Positions 25,480 through 39,047 of a stretch of DNA of 64,000 bases are shown piece by piece (the stretch's first letter is position 1; every line of letters begins with the position of its first letter). The stretch comes from Zonotrichia leucophrys gambelii (taxonomy: Eukaryota > Chordata > Aves > Passeriformes > Passerellidae): positions 66,481,216 through 66,545,215 of the forward strand of contig NC_088171.1 in the NCBI RefSeq assembly GCF_028769735.1, written 5' to 3'. Both the position numbers and the translations under genes were made by a program. A model generated the notes under the pieces. That model did not search any database. It saw nothing but the letters and a program-made list of their open reading frames with translations, and was not told the DNA's origin.

Positions 25480-28400
25480 GCATATTCTATTTGCCTCCAT
25501 ACAAATGTTTCAGAAATTGTCCATGCCGCAAAGGCAAGAACTATGAGAGACAACAGAAGAGGGTGGGAAGGGAAACACAGGCAAGAAAGATGAAATAATT
25601 TGTGCAAGGCCATCTAAGTCAGAGACAAATAGGAGAAATACAGGGCAAACTGCCAGCATCCTGATTCAGTCTTCCCTTTTTGTCCTGAAAATGAAGCTAG
25701 AAACTGGAAGAAACTTACCTTACTGCTATTTTGAATAGTTTATGTAGAATTCTGTAGTCAAGGTAGTAATCAGTGACATTTTTTTAGCATGTTATGATTT
25801 TCTGGTGTCTCCTTGTTCACACTGATATGGTAAAAGTTTTTTCAGATGCATTTATCTTTGTAAGATCTTACTCAGTATTTTGAGCATCATTGATTAATAG
25901 CACTACTTAAATCTATAGTTCTCATCCACCTGCATAAACATTAAATTACATTAGGTAGTAACCTAAAGGTTTAAATGTCACTTCTGAGCACAGTTTTAGT
26001 TTGGGAATACAAGGTTTGGTTTCCACCTTGTTACTTGGTTTTTTTTTCTTTTTTTTTCCAGTTTATTTGTGTGGGTGTGCATATGTCTATGGATATTTTA
26101 TGGCTTATGCCCAGGCAGAAATGGTGTTAAAAAACTTCTGAATATCTACAAGAATTGATGTGGTTTTTGTGGCTTTTTTTTGCATAAGATATTACTTGGA
26201 TTACTACTCTCTGTCATAACTGGAATAAAATTGCCTTTTAATGTTTGCTTTGCCTGTTGACACTTTAAACTTTTCTACATAACTTTGGAAAAGAAACTAG
26301 CTGAAGAGAAACCACCCAGTAACCTATTGCAGTTTCTGGGTGACAGTACCAAGATGCTTTGGGCAGTATCTTACTATGTGCATCTTCCTGGCCTCGGTTT
26401 TGCCTTTCAGCATGACTGACTATAATGGTAAAATCCCTTTGGCCAATATTATACCCTGAGTTTCTCACCACTGAGTTAAGATATCCCAGTCTGGTTCTGT
26501 GAGGTTTTAACTTTGGTGTTCATAATACAGTGTTGGAATTTAGTCTGATGGTGGACTGACTTTATGTGTGGAACCACCATAGCTTAAGTTCTGATAGGAC
26601 TGTGTTGATTTTTCTGACAAATGTGGATCTAGTACTGAAACTTTGTTCAGCATGAAGGACTTGACTGACCACTTTTATTCCTCCAGTTATATTGGAATGT
26701 CTCCACTGACTTTCATTTGATATAGGATGTAAAATTCTGTACATTACATATTTGTGAAAGTTGAATTTAAGATATGTTTAAATATTAGGCAAATTTACCT
26801 TATTTTTTTAATGTAGCATCCTACCTATTAATTTTGTTTTGATTACTTGCATCTTATGAGTTTCCATGTTTGTTGGTCAATGTGCAGTGGGTGGCGTTGG
26901 CTTTGAAATTGTTTTCTGAAGTGCTCTTATCCGCAGCATCATCCATAATGCTCAGTTGTAGTTGGATACTAATTGCCTGTCTTTGCAGTGTTCCTTTGCA
27001 ACAATTTTCTCCTGTGTAGCTATATATATGTAGTCATTACTGAAAAGTGTAAATAAAGAATCCTTTTAGTGGTGTAGTTTCCCTGGGTACCTACTGTGCT
27101 CTTATTATCTAAAACATACTCCCCATCTGTAGTTCTGTTCTATTAAAGGATAAAGACATAACTATGAATTAAAAATTAAAATGCTTGTTGTAGATTGGAG
27201 AGCAGGATCTATTAGAATATATCTGGTGCTAGGCTTCCAGTACAGTAGATAGATTACACTGAGCACCAGTTAAGCAAGGGGATGAAAAATGAGTGATTTT
27301 CATCATTCAGTTAAATATAGTGCTAAGTGGTATGTGCTAGCATTAAAAGCAAATTACTTAGCACTTCACCAATCACAGCATGAGAGCATTCCATTGGAAA
27401 CAGTATTTTCAGTGATGCTCAGTCCTCAGTTTTATTAAATAAATCCACTGTTAATGCTTAAGGAAGCAGTAGAAGACATATTGCTATGATAATAAAAAGA
27501 TTGAAAATGTAAAAATAAAGAGAAGCAGTACCTCATTTTAATAAATGTGCTAAGAAATCCTCCCTCTCTCTTAACAACAAAACTCCAAAGTGCTGGTAGA
27601 TCTATAATTTCCTGTACTTTCTTTAGGTCTCTTCCTTCCTTCCTAATGAATATGACCTTTCCTTTTTTTTCCTTCTTTATAATGACATCTTTTTTTCTCA
27701 TAAATCTGCTGCCGTGTCACTGAACATTTTGATGAGCTTCTCTGATTCCCTCTTATATCTCCTTGATAGGATATTATTATCCAGTAATCTAAAGATGGGG
27801 AGCCTGATCCTCAGCAAAAGTACTTTTTGGCTGCTCGGTTAAAGACAGTGGAGATGTGAGAATTTACAGCACAAGAGGTTTTGACGTGGTTTTTGGCTGC
27901 CTTTATATCATGTAGCAACATTTTTCCTCCACAGCAATGAGCATTGGAAGACACTCAGATCTGTTGTCTGAACACATGGAAGATGTGAATAGTCATAAAC
28001 CTTTCTGAGTCTCAAACCATTCCTAAGCCACTGCCGCCTCCCAAACAGGAGTCAGGAACTACACAAAAAAAATTCTTGGGAATGACACATACAGGAGATG
28101 GTCCAAGGTCTGAGCCACAGATCGATCTTCACCAGCTAAATCAAATGTTAGAAGGACATAAAATTACAGTTCAGCTGTAAAAATTACAGGGTCAATGAGC
28201 CTACACATGAAGCTATTTTGAGTCCTTCATTTTCCCTGTAGTGACATCTTTGGGGAATCCTGTTCTGAGTTTTCTCTCACAACTAGTTTTGAGGGCTGTT
28301 TTCTTTGTGTTTGGCTGACATGGAGTCCATTTCCTTGTGGCAGTTCTCACAGCGCTGTTCTTTCCACGGGCAGCTGGAAAGGTGCTGCTTTGCAATGCCG

Positions 28401-29373
28401 GTGCCATTGCTGGGGCATGCTCGCACTCTTTCTCCAACATCCTCCTCCTCACCTGCAGGCGGGGCATGGGCAACAATTTGGGTGAGGACACAGCCAAGAC
28501 TAAAACATTGACATTGACATTTTGGTCCAAGAGACCAAAAGGATGTTCCAGATATTCCATACCCTATGGCACCTGCTCAGCAATAACTGCTAACAGAAAG
28601 CAGGACAAAAGGGCGGCATTCGGTATTTATGACATTTGTGTTTTGGAGAAACCGCTGCAAATACCAAAGCTCTGTTTCCTGAGAAGTGGCCAGGCGTTGC
28701 CTGCTGATGGGAAGTAGGGAATAAATTCCTTGTTTTCCTTTGCTGGCAATTTATCAAGCTGCCTTTATCTTGACCCATAAGGGATTTTTCTGTTTTATCT
28801 TCTCCTCCCCCCCGCTCCCTGCTGTGGAGAAGAGTGATAGAGCAGCTTGGTGGGCATCTGATGTCCAGTCAAGGTCAACTCACGGATAAAGAGAAACATG
28901 TAAGAAGTGATGTAGTTCATCTCTTTTTAGTACAAATGTTGACTGGAGGTGTTTTAGTTTTCTTGTGGCCCTAAGTTTCTGGGGTTCTACAGAAATTATG
29001 TGATCTTCTCAAAACAGGTACACTTTCCACTGTTGCTTAATGTGTGCTTAATGTTTTAGTGAAGTCAGTGTATTCTACTACATCAGAAGTCTTTTTTGTT
29101 GATAGTGTAGGATAATGATATTAGACCTGAAAGAAATATTTTGCAAAATCTAGACCTATTTCAAAAAGTTTCCTTGTGAAAAGTCTCCTTTAAAAAAAAA
29201 AAATTTAAAAAGCAAGGCATTTAAGCAATGCTTTCTTCCTTTCATGAAGTAGACTTTTTATTCTCATTTCCCTGTCTTTTTTACTAAAATATAGACTCCA
29301 AAATTGGCCTTTCCCCCTGCCCTGTTTTACTAGAGCTTTATTCAAAGTACTTCTTTAAGCCTTAGCAGGTTTT

Positions 29374-29393
29374 CTTTTTTTTTTTTTTTTTTT
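29374..29393. repeat. Poly(T) tract
   Basis: A run of about 19-20 T. No retro-element body is recognised beside it. Confidence 0.85.
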
Positions 29394-30032
29394 AACCAAT
29401 AGAACATTTCCTTCTCAAAATATTTGAGAACATGATATTTAACTTAGATTTCAAAACATGGAATTGCTTTTTTCATTTTCCTGGCTGGCATATAATGGTT
29501 CTGATGCATCTTTCCTGGTATGCCAATCCTGTCATATACGCTAATATGAAATAATGACACAAGGTTGACTTAACTAGACATAATAGGGCATTTTTCTGAA
29601 ACATTCTGTTTGGGAGGTATATGCACAGACCTTACTACTTGTTAATGAAATTGGAAAACTTCTTCATCTGAACTATGACATATATTTATAATAGCCTCCT
29701 ACTCCAAAGGCATGGAGTCTTTACACAATAAAATAATAAAAATTTTTCAAAAAGGATTTTTAAAAATCTTCATGTTTAAAATGAATTTTAAAACTTCACC
29801 ATTCACAGTAAATTTGGAGCAGCAACATCTATGATTGTGTCTAAAATCACTGCAAGAATATGCTTGTATATGTGTGCTCATGTACAGAATGAGAGCGGGA
29901 CAGATTTCAGTGGCAAGGCTCTGTATTTTAAATCTTTCCAAAGTTTTTTTCTGTTGTTGATGCTGTTTCAGTCTTTATTTTCTGTCTTGAATTAAAAAAT
30001 AGCTGTTTGAAGGCTTTTGTGTTTTTTTCCAG

Positions 30033-30067
30033 ATATTATCTGTGAATTTATTAGAGAGCCTCTGAAT
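30033..30067 (+). CDS. Tentative 35-bp exon filling the phase gap
   Basis: The acceptor is good ('ttgtgtttttttccag'). Taking the split G from 23844 gives Asp, then IICEFIREPLN, ending in phase 0 before 'gtcaga'. This would join ...STARWK to the MKNGNLF... of the exon at 38976 in frame. The peptide looks helical and plausible. However, GTCAGA is a poor donor and a 35-base exon is short, so this is a candidate chosen because it satisfies the phase constraint, not an independent call. The frame would otherwise run to a TAA at about 30096. Confidence 0.25.
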
Positions 30068-33000
30068 GTCAGAGAACATGCTTTACTTTTTTCATAATAT
30101 ATTTCAAATTAGAGATGAAAAAACCAAAAATCTTTAATGGTCTCATCACACGACTTTTTCACTAACAAGTGGTGGACAGGAATGGGTTGTAGCCCCCGAT
30201 TCCCCTCTGCTCCCTCCTCTCCCTCTGCACTTTTATAAGCATTGAAAAACTTACGATGTTACAATGACCCACCAGCATCTCTTAAATGCTGATTTTCCTT
30301 ATGAACCAGTGACCTCATGCATGTGTATCTACCTTATCAGGGACACAACATTTTATCTGAGTCTGGGCTTGAGTGTATAAACTAAGGGCTTGTCTCTGCC
30401 CCTCTGACAGGCTGAAGGATTTTAGAAGGGATGTCAAAAGAGCCAATACAGGCATGGCTATGTCCAAAAGGAAAATAGTGTGCACAGACTAAGATGTTGC
30501 ATTCAGGTTGCTAATTTCTGGCTTTCCTCTTCTACCCTTGCTGTTGTTGTGGACACGCTCTCCTTTGAGCACAGCTGTGCAACCTGAAGAGATCATCTAC
30601 AGCTGCTTTTTCATGCAGGAGAAGCTCCCATGGGAGCTTTCCCTCACCCATTTCAGATTGAGCAGCAAATACCTTCTGCTCCAGCTGCTCAAGCCTCACG
30701 GGACCATGTTTAGCCAAAGCAGGTGAGAAAGCATTCACATGAGCAGCTCTGATAGCTGTTCTGAGTGCAGTCATCTCTCTGAGAAAGGTGGTGAGGACAG
30801 GTGGGAGTGATGAGTTGTTCCCTCACCCAATACAACTGAGACTGAAGTGAATTTCTGACCTCTATGTGTGTTTAAAGGTTTATTTGGAAGTCCTGTGTTT
30901 CTTATTTGATTATGAATGTTGTGAGTCCTTGAGGTAGGAGTCCTTACCAACAGCCTACTGGCTGGGGATGAAACATGGACTTTAGCACACATTTTAGACA
31001 GAGATGAAACAGAAAGCAGGAAGTGTGTGCATCTTACATTACATAAAATGTAATTTATGAAGTTTTTTTATTATTATCATCATTATCCTTTCAATTATAT
31101 ACTCTGCTGCTAGGAAACTCAACCTGTGCCACTCACATACCTTGGGGTAAGAATAGCGCTAAAATGGGAGTTGCCAACCAGCTTCAGACTCATCAACACT
31201 GAATAAGGATTGGAAGCCTCTGCATGTTCCCTGAACACAGTGGGCATCAGCCTTCAGAAGCAAATAGGGTAACGGTTTGCTGTTTAGAGTGCCAGCAGCT
31301 CTGTGAAGCTGTGCAAAATTCTGTGTGCTGGATAAGGAGTCGCAATCACTCTGCAGGCTGCAGACTTCCAAAGCCCACTTGACTGGGCCACACGCAGTCC
31401 CAGATTTTATACTCCTGAGTAGGATGAAATAAAAAGATGCTGAGATAGATACTGCTTTGAGTGAGGGATCCAGTGAGAGAACTTCTCAAGGCTTCTGATC
31501 AGATGGGACATGAAGAGGAGAGAAAAGGAGCTTCCTACAAGGTCAGAGCTTTGTCAGCGAATGCTGCAGTGTTTCCACTAGCTCTCAGAAAGGAGAGTGA
31601 TTTGCCTGGGTAATTAGGTCAGGGCTGTAGTAGTTTGGCCTCCTTTTATCCTTGTTATGTGGATAACTCGGATTTAGTTTTTCTTCTCCACAGACTCAGC
31701 AGTACAATTTCAAAATTGACATGGTGCTTATCAGAAGTTAGTAATTGGATAGTGCAACCCATTTGTTTGATAAAGCTGAACAGTTCATTTTTGGCTTCTA
31801 AAAGCTAATAGGCATTGTTCCTTCTTTGACATTTGATTTTAATGGCTGTAATGTTGCTCCTGTCTCAACAGCTATATGTCTGGGTGTTTTCCTTGACTCC
31901 ATGCTTCCTCTGCAGGCTTCAGGAGACTGTTTTTAACACTTTAGCTTCCAGAGTAGCTTCCTCACTCCTCCATATGCTGCTGTATCTTGTAGAGCTGGCA
32001 AAGGCAACGTGCTAGGATTCAGGGGTGGATTAAAGCTGAAGGCAGAGGGACAGGTTTTCCCATGCCTGCATTGCTCTAGTTTATTTAGAAATGGTGTATT
32101 CATAAAAAATCCCCAAACCCCAAATACTCTCTGTTACAGTTTTGCACCAGCATGATTCCTAACCACCAGAAAAGATGGTTAGGTGAGGGAAAACCTAGAT
32201 ACAAAAGGGATGTGTAAAACTCCTTTGACTCACTTGGCACTAAATGGACTTTTGTGAAGTATCACTTTTGTTACTATAGGACTGGGATATTGCAGCTCCT
32301 TTTTCTTTGGCCTTCGAGCAAAATCAATTCATGAACTATGCAACACTGCTTCAAGGCTCTTTTTATGAGACTAGACTAATCTACATATGGCATTGTCCCT
32401 ACTTTATAGTCTTTTAATTGGCTACAAGTAGCTTACCATATTGATTGAAAAATTCTTCTTGTTACATTTAGGGCTATAGCTAATTATGATCTTTCTCCTC
32501 TCCTTGTCTTCTTGATTTGTAGTTCACATCTCCTTCTCAGGAGCTCACTCCTTTCTCTTTCAGCCTGTAGTCTCCTCTACTGGGTCTCATTCCCTCCCTG
32601 GTTTCATAAAACCTCATGGCTAAGCTGCTGGTGTTAGAAAGATACTGAATAAGATGAACCCGGGGCTCAATGGCAAATTCTGCTTTCCAAATAAATACTG
32701 GAAAGCTCTTGGTAGTATCATTATGTTATCTAAGATTGGTTGTTCAGAGAATATTTCAGTAGCAAACAAGAAAATATAAATTTTAAAAAAATCAACACTA
32801 AATATTTTGTTTATGGGGGCTAAAAGAGAGGTTACAGAGAAAAGGTCAGTTGGTAAGTAAAATGCATATTTCCTTCCAGGGAAATACAGTAGAATCCTTA
32901 CTGAAAGGGCTGTTAAAAACAATTGTCACTCTTGATAACTGTAAATGTGTAGAAAAGTTAATTCATTCACTTATTGTTATGGAAGGAATACCAAAAGAAA

Positions 33001-36000
33001 ATGCTATGATGAAGTATTATTTTCCAGAAATCTGACTATAGTAATTTCTCCTAGATGATGATCCAATGATCCATGAACTTATAACTCCTGCAAAAAATAA
33101 AAAGTGTTAAATATTGTGGAATATCCATCTTATTTTTAATGCTGTTGCATCAAATTGCTCTACAATACTCACTGCTGATGTAATCAATGGGGAATCCCTT
33201 TTAGCAAGAAAAATATGGATGGCATGGAACACTGTCATGAGTAAAGCTGATTGAAAAATTCTACTTGACACCCTGTGTCACAAACGGGGTGCAGAAGTTT
33301 TAGCATAATTCAGGAACTCAAAAGAGAGTTATTCCAAGATCTGGAAAATGCCATCACTCTCTTTGGAGTAAAATGTGTGAATTACTTTTATTGTTGCATT
33401 CCTTAGTATCCATATTTCCTTCTTCTGCACCTTATTTTACACATTTAATTTAAATGAGAGCAAATGTGTTCTTGCTGAATGTCATATACATGTTGTATAT
33501 AACAGAACTATGATTAACTGTATGAATAATTACCAGTTGCAACTAAACAATTCAGATGGATAGTTTCATTAAGAAAACAACATGGGGTCATTATAAGGTT
33601 CTGGTCGCTGCCCCCAGTCTTAGAAAAAAAATATAGTTCTCTGAACCACCAATCTGAACTGGTGATAAAATATCCCAAGTAGGCTCACATTAAGCTGTAT
33701 AATATGCAGGCTGCTTGATTTGTATTGAATATGTGTCTGGTGGCTGGAACCCACTGTAATGAACTAGCCCACAAATCACAGCTTAATGGGAATCTACTTA
33801 TACATATTGCTTAATTAAAAGTTGTGAGCTTATTAACATGTGTCTTTGGCACTGAGCTTTGGGGATGTAATCTCTGTGCAAATAAGACTAGGTTGTAAAA
33901 GTTTTATAGATTGACAATGATATTAAATTCCATACCTTAATAACCCATCATTTTCTGAAAGTGTGGTTCCTATTCTGTATTTATTCAAAGCTGTGACAAA
34001 TTGTTTGTTTGTAATCCTTTACTGTGTAGGACTTTGTGTGCTTGCTTTATTTCAAAAACAGTACTGCAAATGTCTCATCTAGCTCTGTCAATTTTTTTTG
34101 GGTGTTGCTAGCTTTTCTGGCTGGCATACAAGCTCAGAGAGTCTTTTTTTATTATAGAGGCACCCCATGGCACAACACTTTAGTTAGAATTGTGCCAGTG
34201 TTTCCATTATAAACCTCTGTTTTCATGGGTTTATAACTTTACTGTAAAAATTTGCTCCAGGCTCAAACTTGGACTAGGAGTTCCAAGAGTGGGAGGAAAC
34301 ATTTTTTAACAATTAGAACAAAAATCTGCAGTATGTTGCTCTTGGTTACATGACTTTCTTCATTCCTGTATGGCTAGTTTCAGAAACCCTTTTGTCCAAC
34401 TTTTTGCTCAAATTTCTTTTTGGCTGAATCACATTTAGCTCAGCTAATTCCACTTCATGCTCATTACTGAATTGATATTACTTTAAAAGAAAAAAAAAAA
34501 AGCAATCTCTTGTAATGCTTTAAAAACATGACTTCCTTCTCTTTGGAAATATTTTTTTCAACCTACTTAGCTCCTTCCCTTAGACTTGGCAATTTCATGA
34601 TGCTACATGGGGAAGAAGACTGGAGAAAATTGGTAAATGGAAATAGATGAGCTTTCAGAGGCTGTTGCAAGATTCTAGTGGTTTTCATGAATATCGCATG
34701 TGCCACAGCTGTCCTTTTGGAAGATAATCACACCTTTTTGCATTACACCCTCTGAATCACAGATATGTTAAAGAGCAAAGAAAATATAGCTCTATTCTCT
34801 TTAATTTTGGTGTCTTTCTCTTTGGGAACTTGGCTTGGGAAGAGCCTTGTTCCCTATCCCCTTGCCTCAATGTCCCACCAGAGAGCAGACCAGGTTTTCC
34901 CCAGCTGACCTCTTTGCCAAAAAAGGGTTAGGAGCCATTTCAAACAGATGTGCTTCTTCATGCAAGAAAGTTGTCTTCCTCACCAGAACCAAAATGGAAC
35001 CTTCTCTCCTTGAAGAACTTGAAAGTGAGAAGTGAGGTCTTGAGTCTCCATGGAGGATGGAAAAATGGGAGTGAGATCAGTCTGAGGGAGCTGCTCTAAG
35101 CCTCATGATGTTTACCAGAGGTTTACACAGTTATTTTACCCTTGAGGAGACAGGAGGATGTGTGGTATACCTTTGTCTCTGTGCTTTACTATCATGCTGT
35201 CCCTAAAAACATACCTGGGGGACAAAGATGGATGGTTGTTCAAACAAGGAAGTGGATGGGCAGGATTCTGGTAAGGCAGAGCTGTCATATCTGACAGTCC
35301 GGGATCTGTGCATCTGTGTCTAGCCTGAGGTTTTTCTGCAGCAGCATTAAAACTGAGCAGTGCTGTCACATCTCTTCCACAGTGTAGTGTCACCAAACCA
35401 GGATGGTTACCAATCCTTGGAGATTGGCACTGAGAATCTTACATTTGAGATGCCCTACAAGAAGCATCTCCTCCACTCTTGTGTTCAGTTACTGTCTGTC
35501 CTGAGGCCCAAATGCTGTTGTGCCTTCTAAAGCTTTGGTCTGAGGGCTTTGGGGTAGACCATTACCAGGAGCCTATTCCTAAGAGAGGTTTTTACTGAGT
35601 AAAAGGAGGGAAAGAAGGGTCTGTCTCTGGAGAGGATTTCTGAATGGCCTGGATCTAGTTTCTACTCCAGTCTTTTGTAACTTGCTGGAAAATGCAGTGG
35701 GATCTCATTGCAACAAACTGAGACCCAGCAGGCAACAGATCTGGATCAGGCTGTGATAATTCACAATCCTGATTTGTACAGGTGGCCCCTGTGGGAGATT
35801 TTACAGTGAGCATTCTACAGTTATAAGGGATTGATCACAAATGACTAACAACTAGATAGTTCTTTCTGGAACAGGATGCAGATGAGTATGTGCTAGTTGA
35901 AGTAATAAGTATTGTTTTCAATAAACATTCTGAAATAGACTGTAGTTACTCTGCATTCACAGCAGTTAACACAATGGCACGTGGCAACTGAATAAGCAAA

Positions 36001-38694
36001 GTTATAGTAGAATATCAATGAAAGATTTTATATTTGTAGCCCACAAATTTTGAAAAAATAAATGCAGTTTGTACACAAACTGCTTTTATTCCAGTTCCTT
36101 CCTTTTTTGTGTTCATCAACAGTTCTGACAGCTCAAAGAATAATTATTTCAGTTTGGCACAAAACTCAGTTATTTTGAACAATTGATTAGAAAAGAATCA
36201 AGTCAGATGTGGTTTTGATTTCACACTTCTCAACTGTATAGCAAAAAGGAATTCTCAAACAAATGATTGTTTCAGCCTGAATTGTCAAAACATTTAATTA
36301 CAAAATGAAGGCACTGACAGCGCTGAATTTCTTGAAGGAAATTATTTTGACAAGAAGTTCAGCAACACGTCCATATTTTCATAAATCCATTTGATGGCAC
36401 CTTTTTGTCTAACAAAAATTTTCCCTGCTTTAATCTGAAAGCCAAACTATTAGGACCTGACCCAACAAAACAATTAAATACCGCTGAAGCCTGGAACTTG
36501 AGAAAGTATTTGAAGTGTTGAACATGCTAGGTTTCTGGCCTGATTCCTTCTGAAACTCATTCTTTAGAAATCTACTCCCTCTTAATTAATTTGATTAAGT
36601 AGCGTTTTATCTGAGACACCCTACATTGTGAAAAAAAGGAAAGTAAGTAGAGCTGGCTGGCAGTTAGACTAACGAGAAAATGATAATTTCTCTAATACCC
36701 TGCCAGGGTCCAGTAAAATACTATTCGTATTAAAATAAAAGTTATATTTCCCTAATCTTTTAGAGATGTGTGATTCTTTCAAAATTATATTAAAATAAAA
36801 GATTTATTACTATCCCAAGCCTCAGCCCATTTGTCCTAAGAGGTATGTTTGAATTCCAGGGAAGAAAAGGGAGAATTAATTGCAAATCTGTCTTACATGC
36901 TTTTGTATTGTCTTTTCACAATTTCATATTATTTTATTTTTATGATAAAATTGAACTTATATATGTCTTTTGAATATCCTGATGTGTTAGGCAGCCAAAG
37001 ATTGCTTGATTTTGGTAGAAAGAAATACTTGTGTGTGTTCTTTTACCTGGGTAGGAGACTCAGAGGCAATAACCCCAGCCTTTGCTGTGAAATTAACCTA
37101 TGAGCATCCTCGCTCAGCCTCAATCCTCATGCACATGTTGGTTGTGAGAAAGCCTCACAAAGGGTGCCCAGAGACACAGCCAAGTCGATGCCAGGCTGCA
37201 AGGAGAGTGAGGGGCAGCCAGCGAGGGTGGTGCCATGTGGGATGTGTCCAGGGATTCTGGTGGTGCGGTACAGATTGTCCAGCTGCTGTCGTGGGGGTGA
37301 TGGCAGTGGCTGCCATGGCAGTGCTTAATGGCACTGGTGAAGGCTCCAGCAGTGACAAGGCTGCACAGAGTCACAGAATCTCTTGCATGCAGCTGGCCAT
37401 GTGCCTTCCTGCCTTTGGAGCCATCCTCATCCTCCCATGCTGCCGTGCTCACTGACTCCCTGAGGCTTTGGAGGAGCATGTGCTGGCCACATAGAGGGAC
37501 TGTACTAATTCTGCAGCATCTGGGCTTCAAATGACCACAAAATGGACAAGACCTGAAAATCCAGCTAAAAATCAAGCTGAAAATCAAGACCTAAAATCGA
37601 GCTGTTGGTGCAGCTCCTTTGTCATAAGATTTTCAGCTACTGATTCTTCTATGCTCCAGCAGTCAAGCACAAAGTGACCTGCCAAAACCAGGAGAAAATC
37701 CAGAGCTAACTGAGGTTCACAAACACTCCTTAACCTTTACACAGGTCCCACCTAAACAAAGACAAGCTGAAGCCATTCACTCCACTCTTTTTGGATCCTC
37801 TGCGTATGTGACTCAGACTGTCTCCAACACAGCACACAAGTATACTTCCTCAAAGCTCTAATTCATATTCAGACATAACTTTCTTCATATTAATGGAATT
37901 CACAGTTAATCTTCAGGGAAAAAAAATCAGGATTTTTTTGTGAAATTAGGCTTAATCAAGGCTTTTCTGAATTAATTCACTAACAATAAGTATTCATGCT
38001 GGTTCTCTTTCAAAAGTCTTTGTTTCAGTACAGCTAATAATTTTTAAACAGTTACAGATAATTATCAAAGAAAAACTAATGAGGGTGTTCATGACATAGT
38101 ACAAGAGCAAGCCCTGTTGAAATATTATACTTTTTTATTGTTGAAAGGCTCATACTTTTTTTTAGATTATTCTATACTGTAGATATCCCAGGAACAAATT
38201 ATGTTTTATCTGCTACCCCAGAATGCCATTGAACAGAATTTGATTTTCCACCAAAAAAACCTCAGTGCTTTACAGAAAGAGGAGTCAAATCCTTCCTGCA
38301 GCAGTACAAGATCAGCTTTCTGCCCAGACACTGGACCTGACAGAAAAGATGCAATGCAATCCAGATGACAAAACCAAGAACATAAATGCAATAGGAGCAA
38401 GGCCAAGAGAGGTGAGATCTAGGGAGACATGAGTAAGGGGTACGGGGCCTTGGGGCCAAAGTTGCCTTTGACCAGGCTGACCTTTACAGAGTGCAAAGTA
38501 TAGAAACTTATTTCAAACTGCAGAGTAAGGAATGCCCACAGAGCCTGACATCTGGATGTATATCGCACTGTATGCCCTTGGATGAAACCCTTCTCACTCC
38601 AGAATCAGCTGGAACTTTGCCCACCTACACCAGGGAGCTGGCATGAGTGCTACGCAGCAGCCAAAGGAAAGGGGTTGTGAGAAAGCCTCGCAGT

Positions 38695-38780
38695 ATGACA
38701 GTATTGTAGGATGTGATCCCCTTCACTCAGGAAATGACAGACAAATGACAGTATTGTAGGGTGTGATCCCTTTCACTCAG
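38695..38780. repeat. 36-bp direct repeat, 50-bp period
   Basis: Copy 1 is 38695-38730 and copy 2 is 38745-38780. Both begin 'atgacagtattgtagg', contain 'tgtgatccc' and end 'ttcactcag', differing at two positions. Looks like a fairly recent local duplication, about 200 bases upstream of an exon. Confidence 0.92.
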
Positions 38781-38975
38781 AAGAACAATCAGTGATTACT
38801 CAAGCAACTGAGGCAGAGATAAATTTCTTAGGTGATTAAGACAAACAAGATAGGGCTGCTGGTGTAATATTCTGAGAAAAGTCATTTGTTCTCCAGATCC
38901 CATGAGAATGGGAAAAAAAAAAAAAAAGAGAGACAGTCTAACTATTCTCTATTCTCTGGCTGTATGTGTTCCTAG

Positions 38976-39047
38976 ATGAAAAATGGGAACCTGTTTGTGT
39001 CATCCAAACTTTTTGAGCTTACTGAGCAGGAGCTGAAGGAACAAGAG
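38976..39047 (+). CDS. Exon candidate 5: helical segment
   Basis: The acceptor is 'ctggctgtatgtgttcctag' and the donor is GAG|GTAATA, a good match to consensus. It has 24 codons, phase 0 at both ends, 72 bases. It reads MKNGNLFVSSKLFE then LTEQELKEQE. The second half is a strongly charged amphipathic helix that continues directly into the next exon's AQRERMVEVVRKR, which makes the pair mutually supporting. The initial ATG is probably an internal Met, because the exon has a normal acceptor and phase. Function is not recognised. Confidence 0.65.

Larger units (their letters stand above)
23845..38975. other. Intron-like stretch that must hide at least one exon
   Basis: About 15 kb. Contents noticed: TA microsatellite (24189-24211), a 17-bp direct duplication (25439-25479), poly(T) (29374-29393), a GC-richer patch at 37080-37460 with no recognised identity, and a 36-bp direct repeat (38695-38780). 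Exon candidates of the required phase 1>0 are 30033-30067 (best protein sequence, weak donor), 26060-26122 region and a 23-base segment before GTGAGG near 28482. Confidence 0.45.

Noticed and set aside
26060..26122. Alternative phase 1>0 exon candidate after 'ttttttttccag'
   Set aside because: Phases fit, but the peptide (Cys/Tyr/Gly-rich and hydrophobic) does not suit the charged linker on both sides, and the donor GTGTTA is weak. It was kept below the 30033 candidate.
37006..37587. GC-richer block with overlapping open frames on both strands
   Set aside because: No paired splice sites and no recognised protein or repeat. A fragment 'gagtcacagaatc' hints at a reversed CR1 tail but is too short to call.
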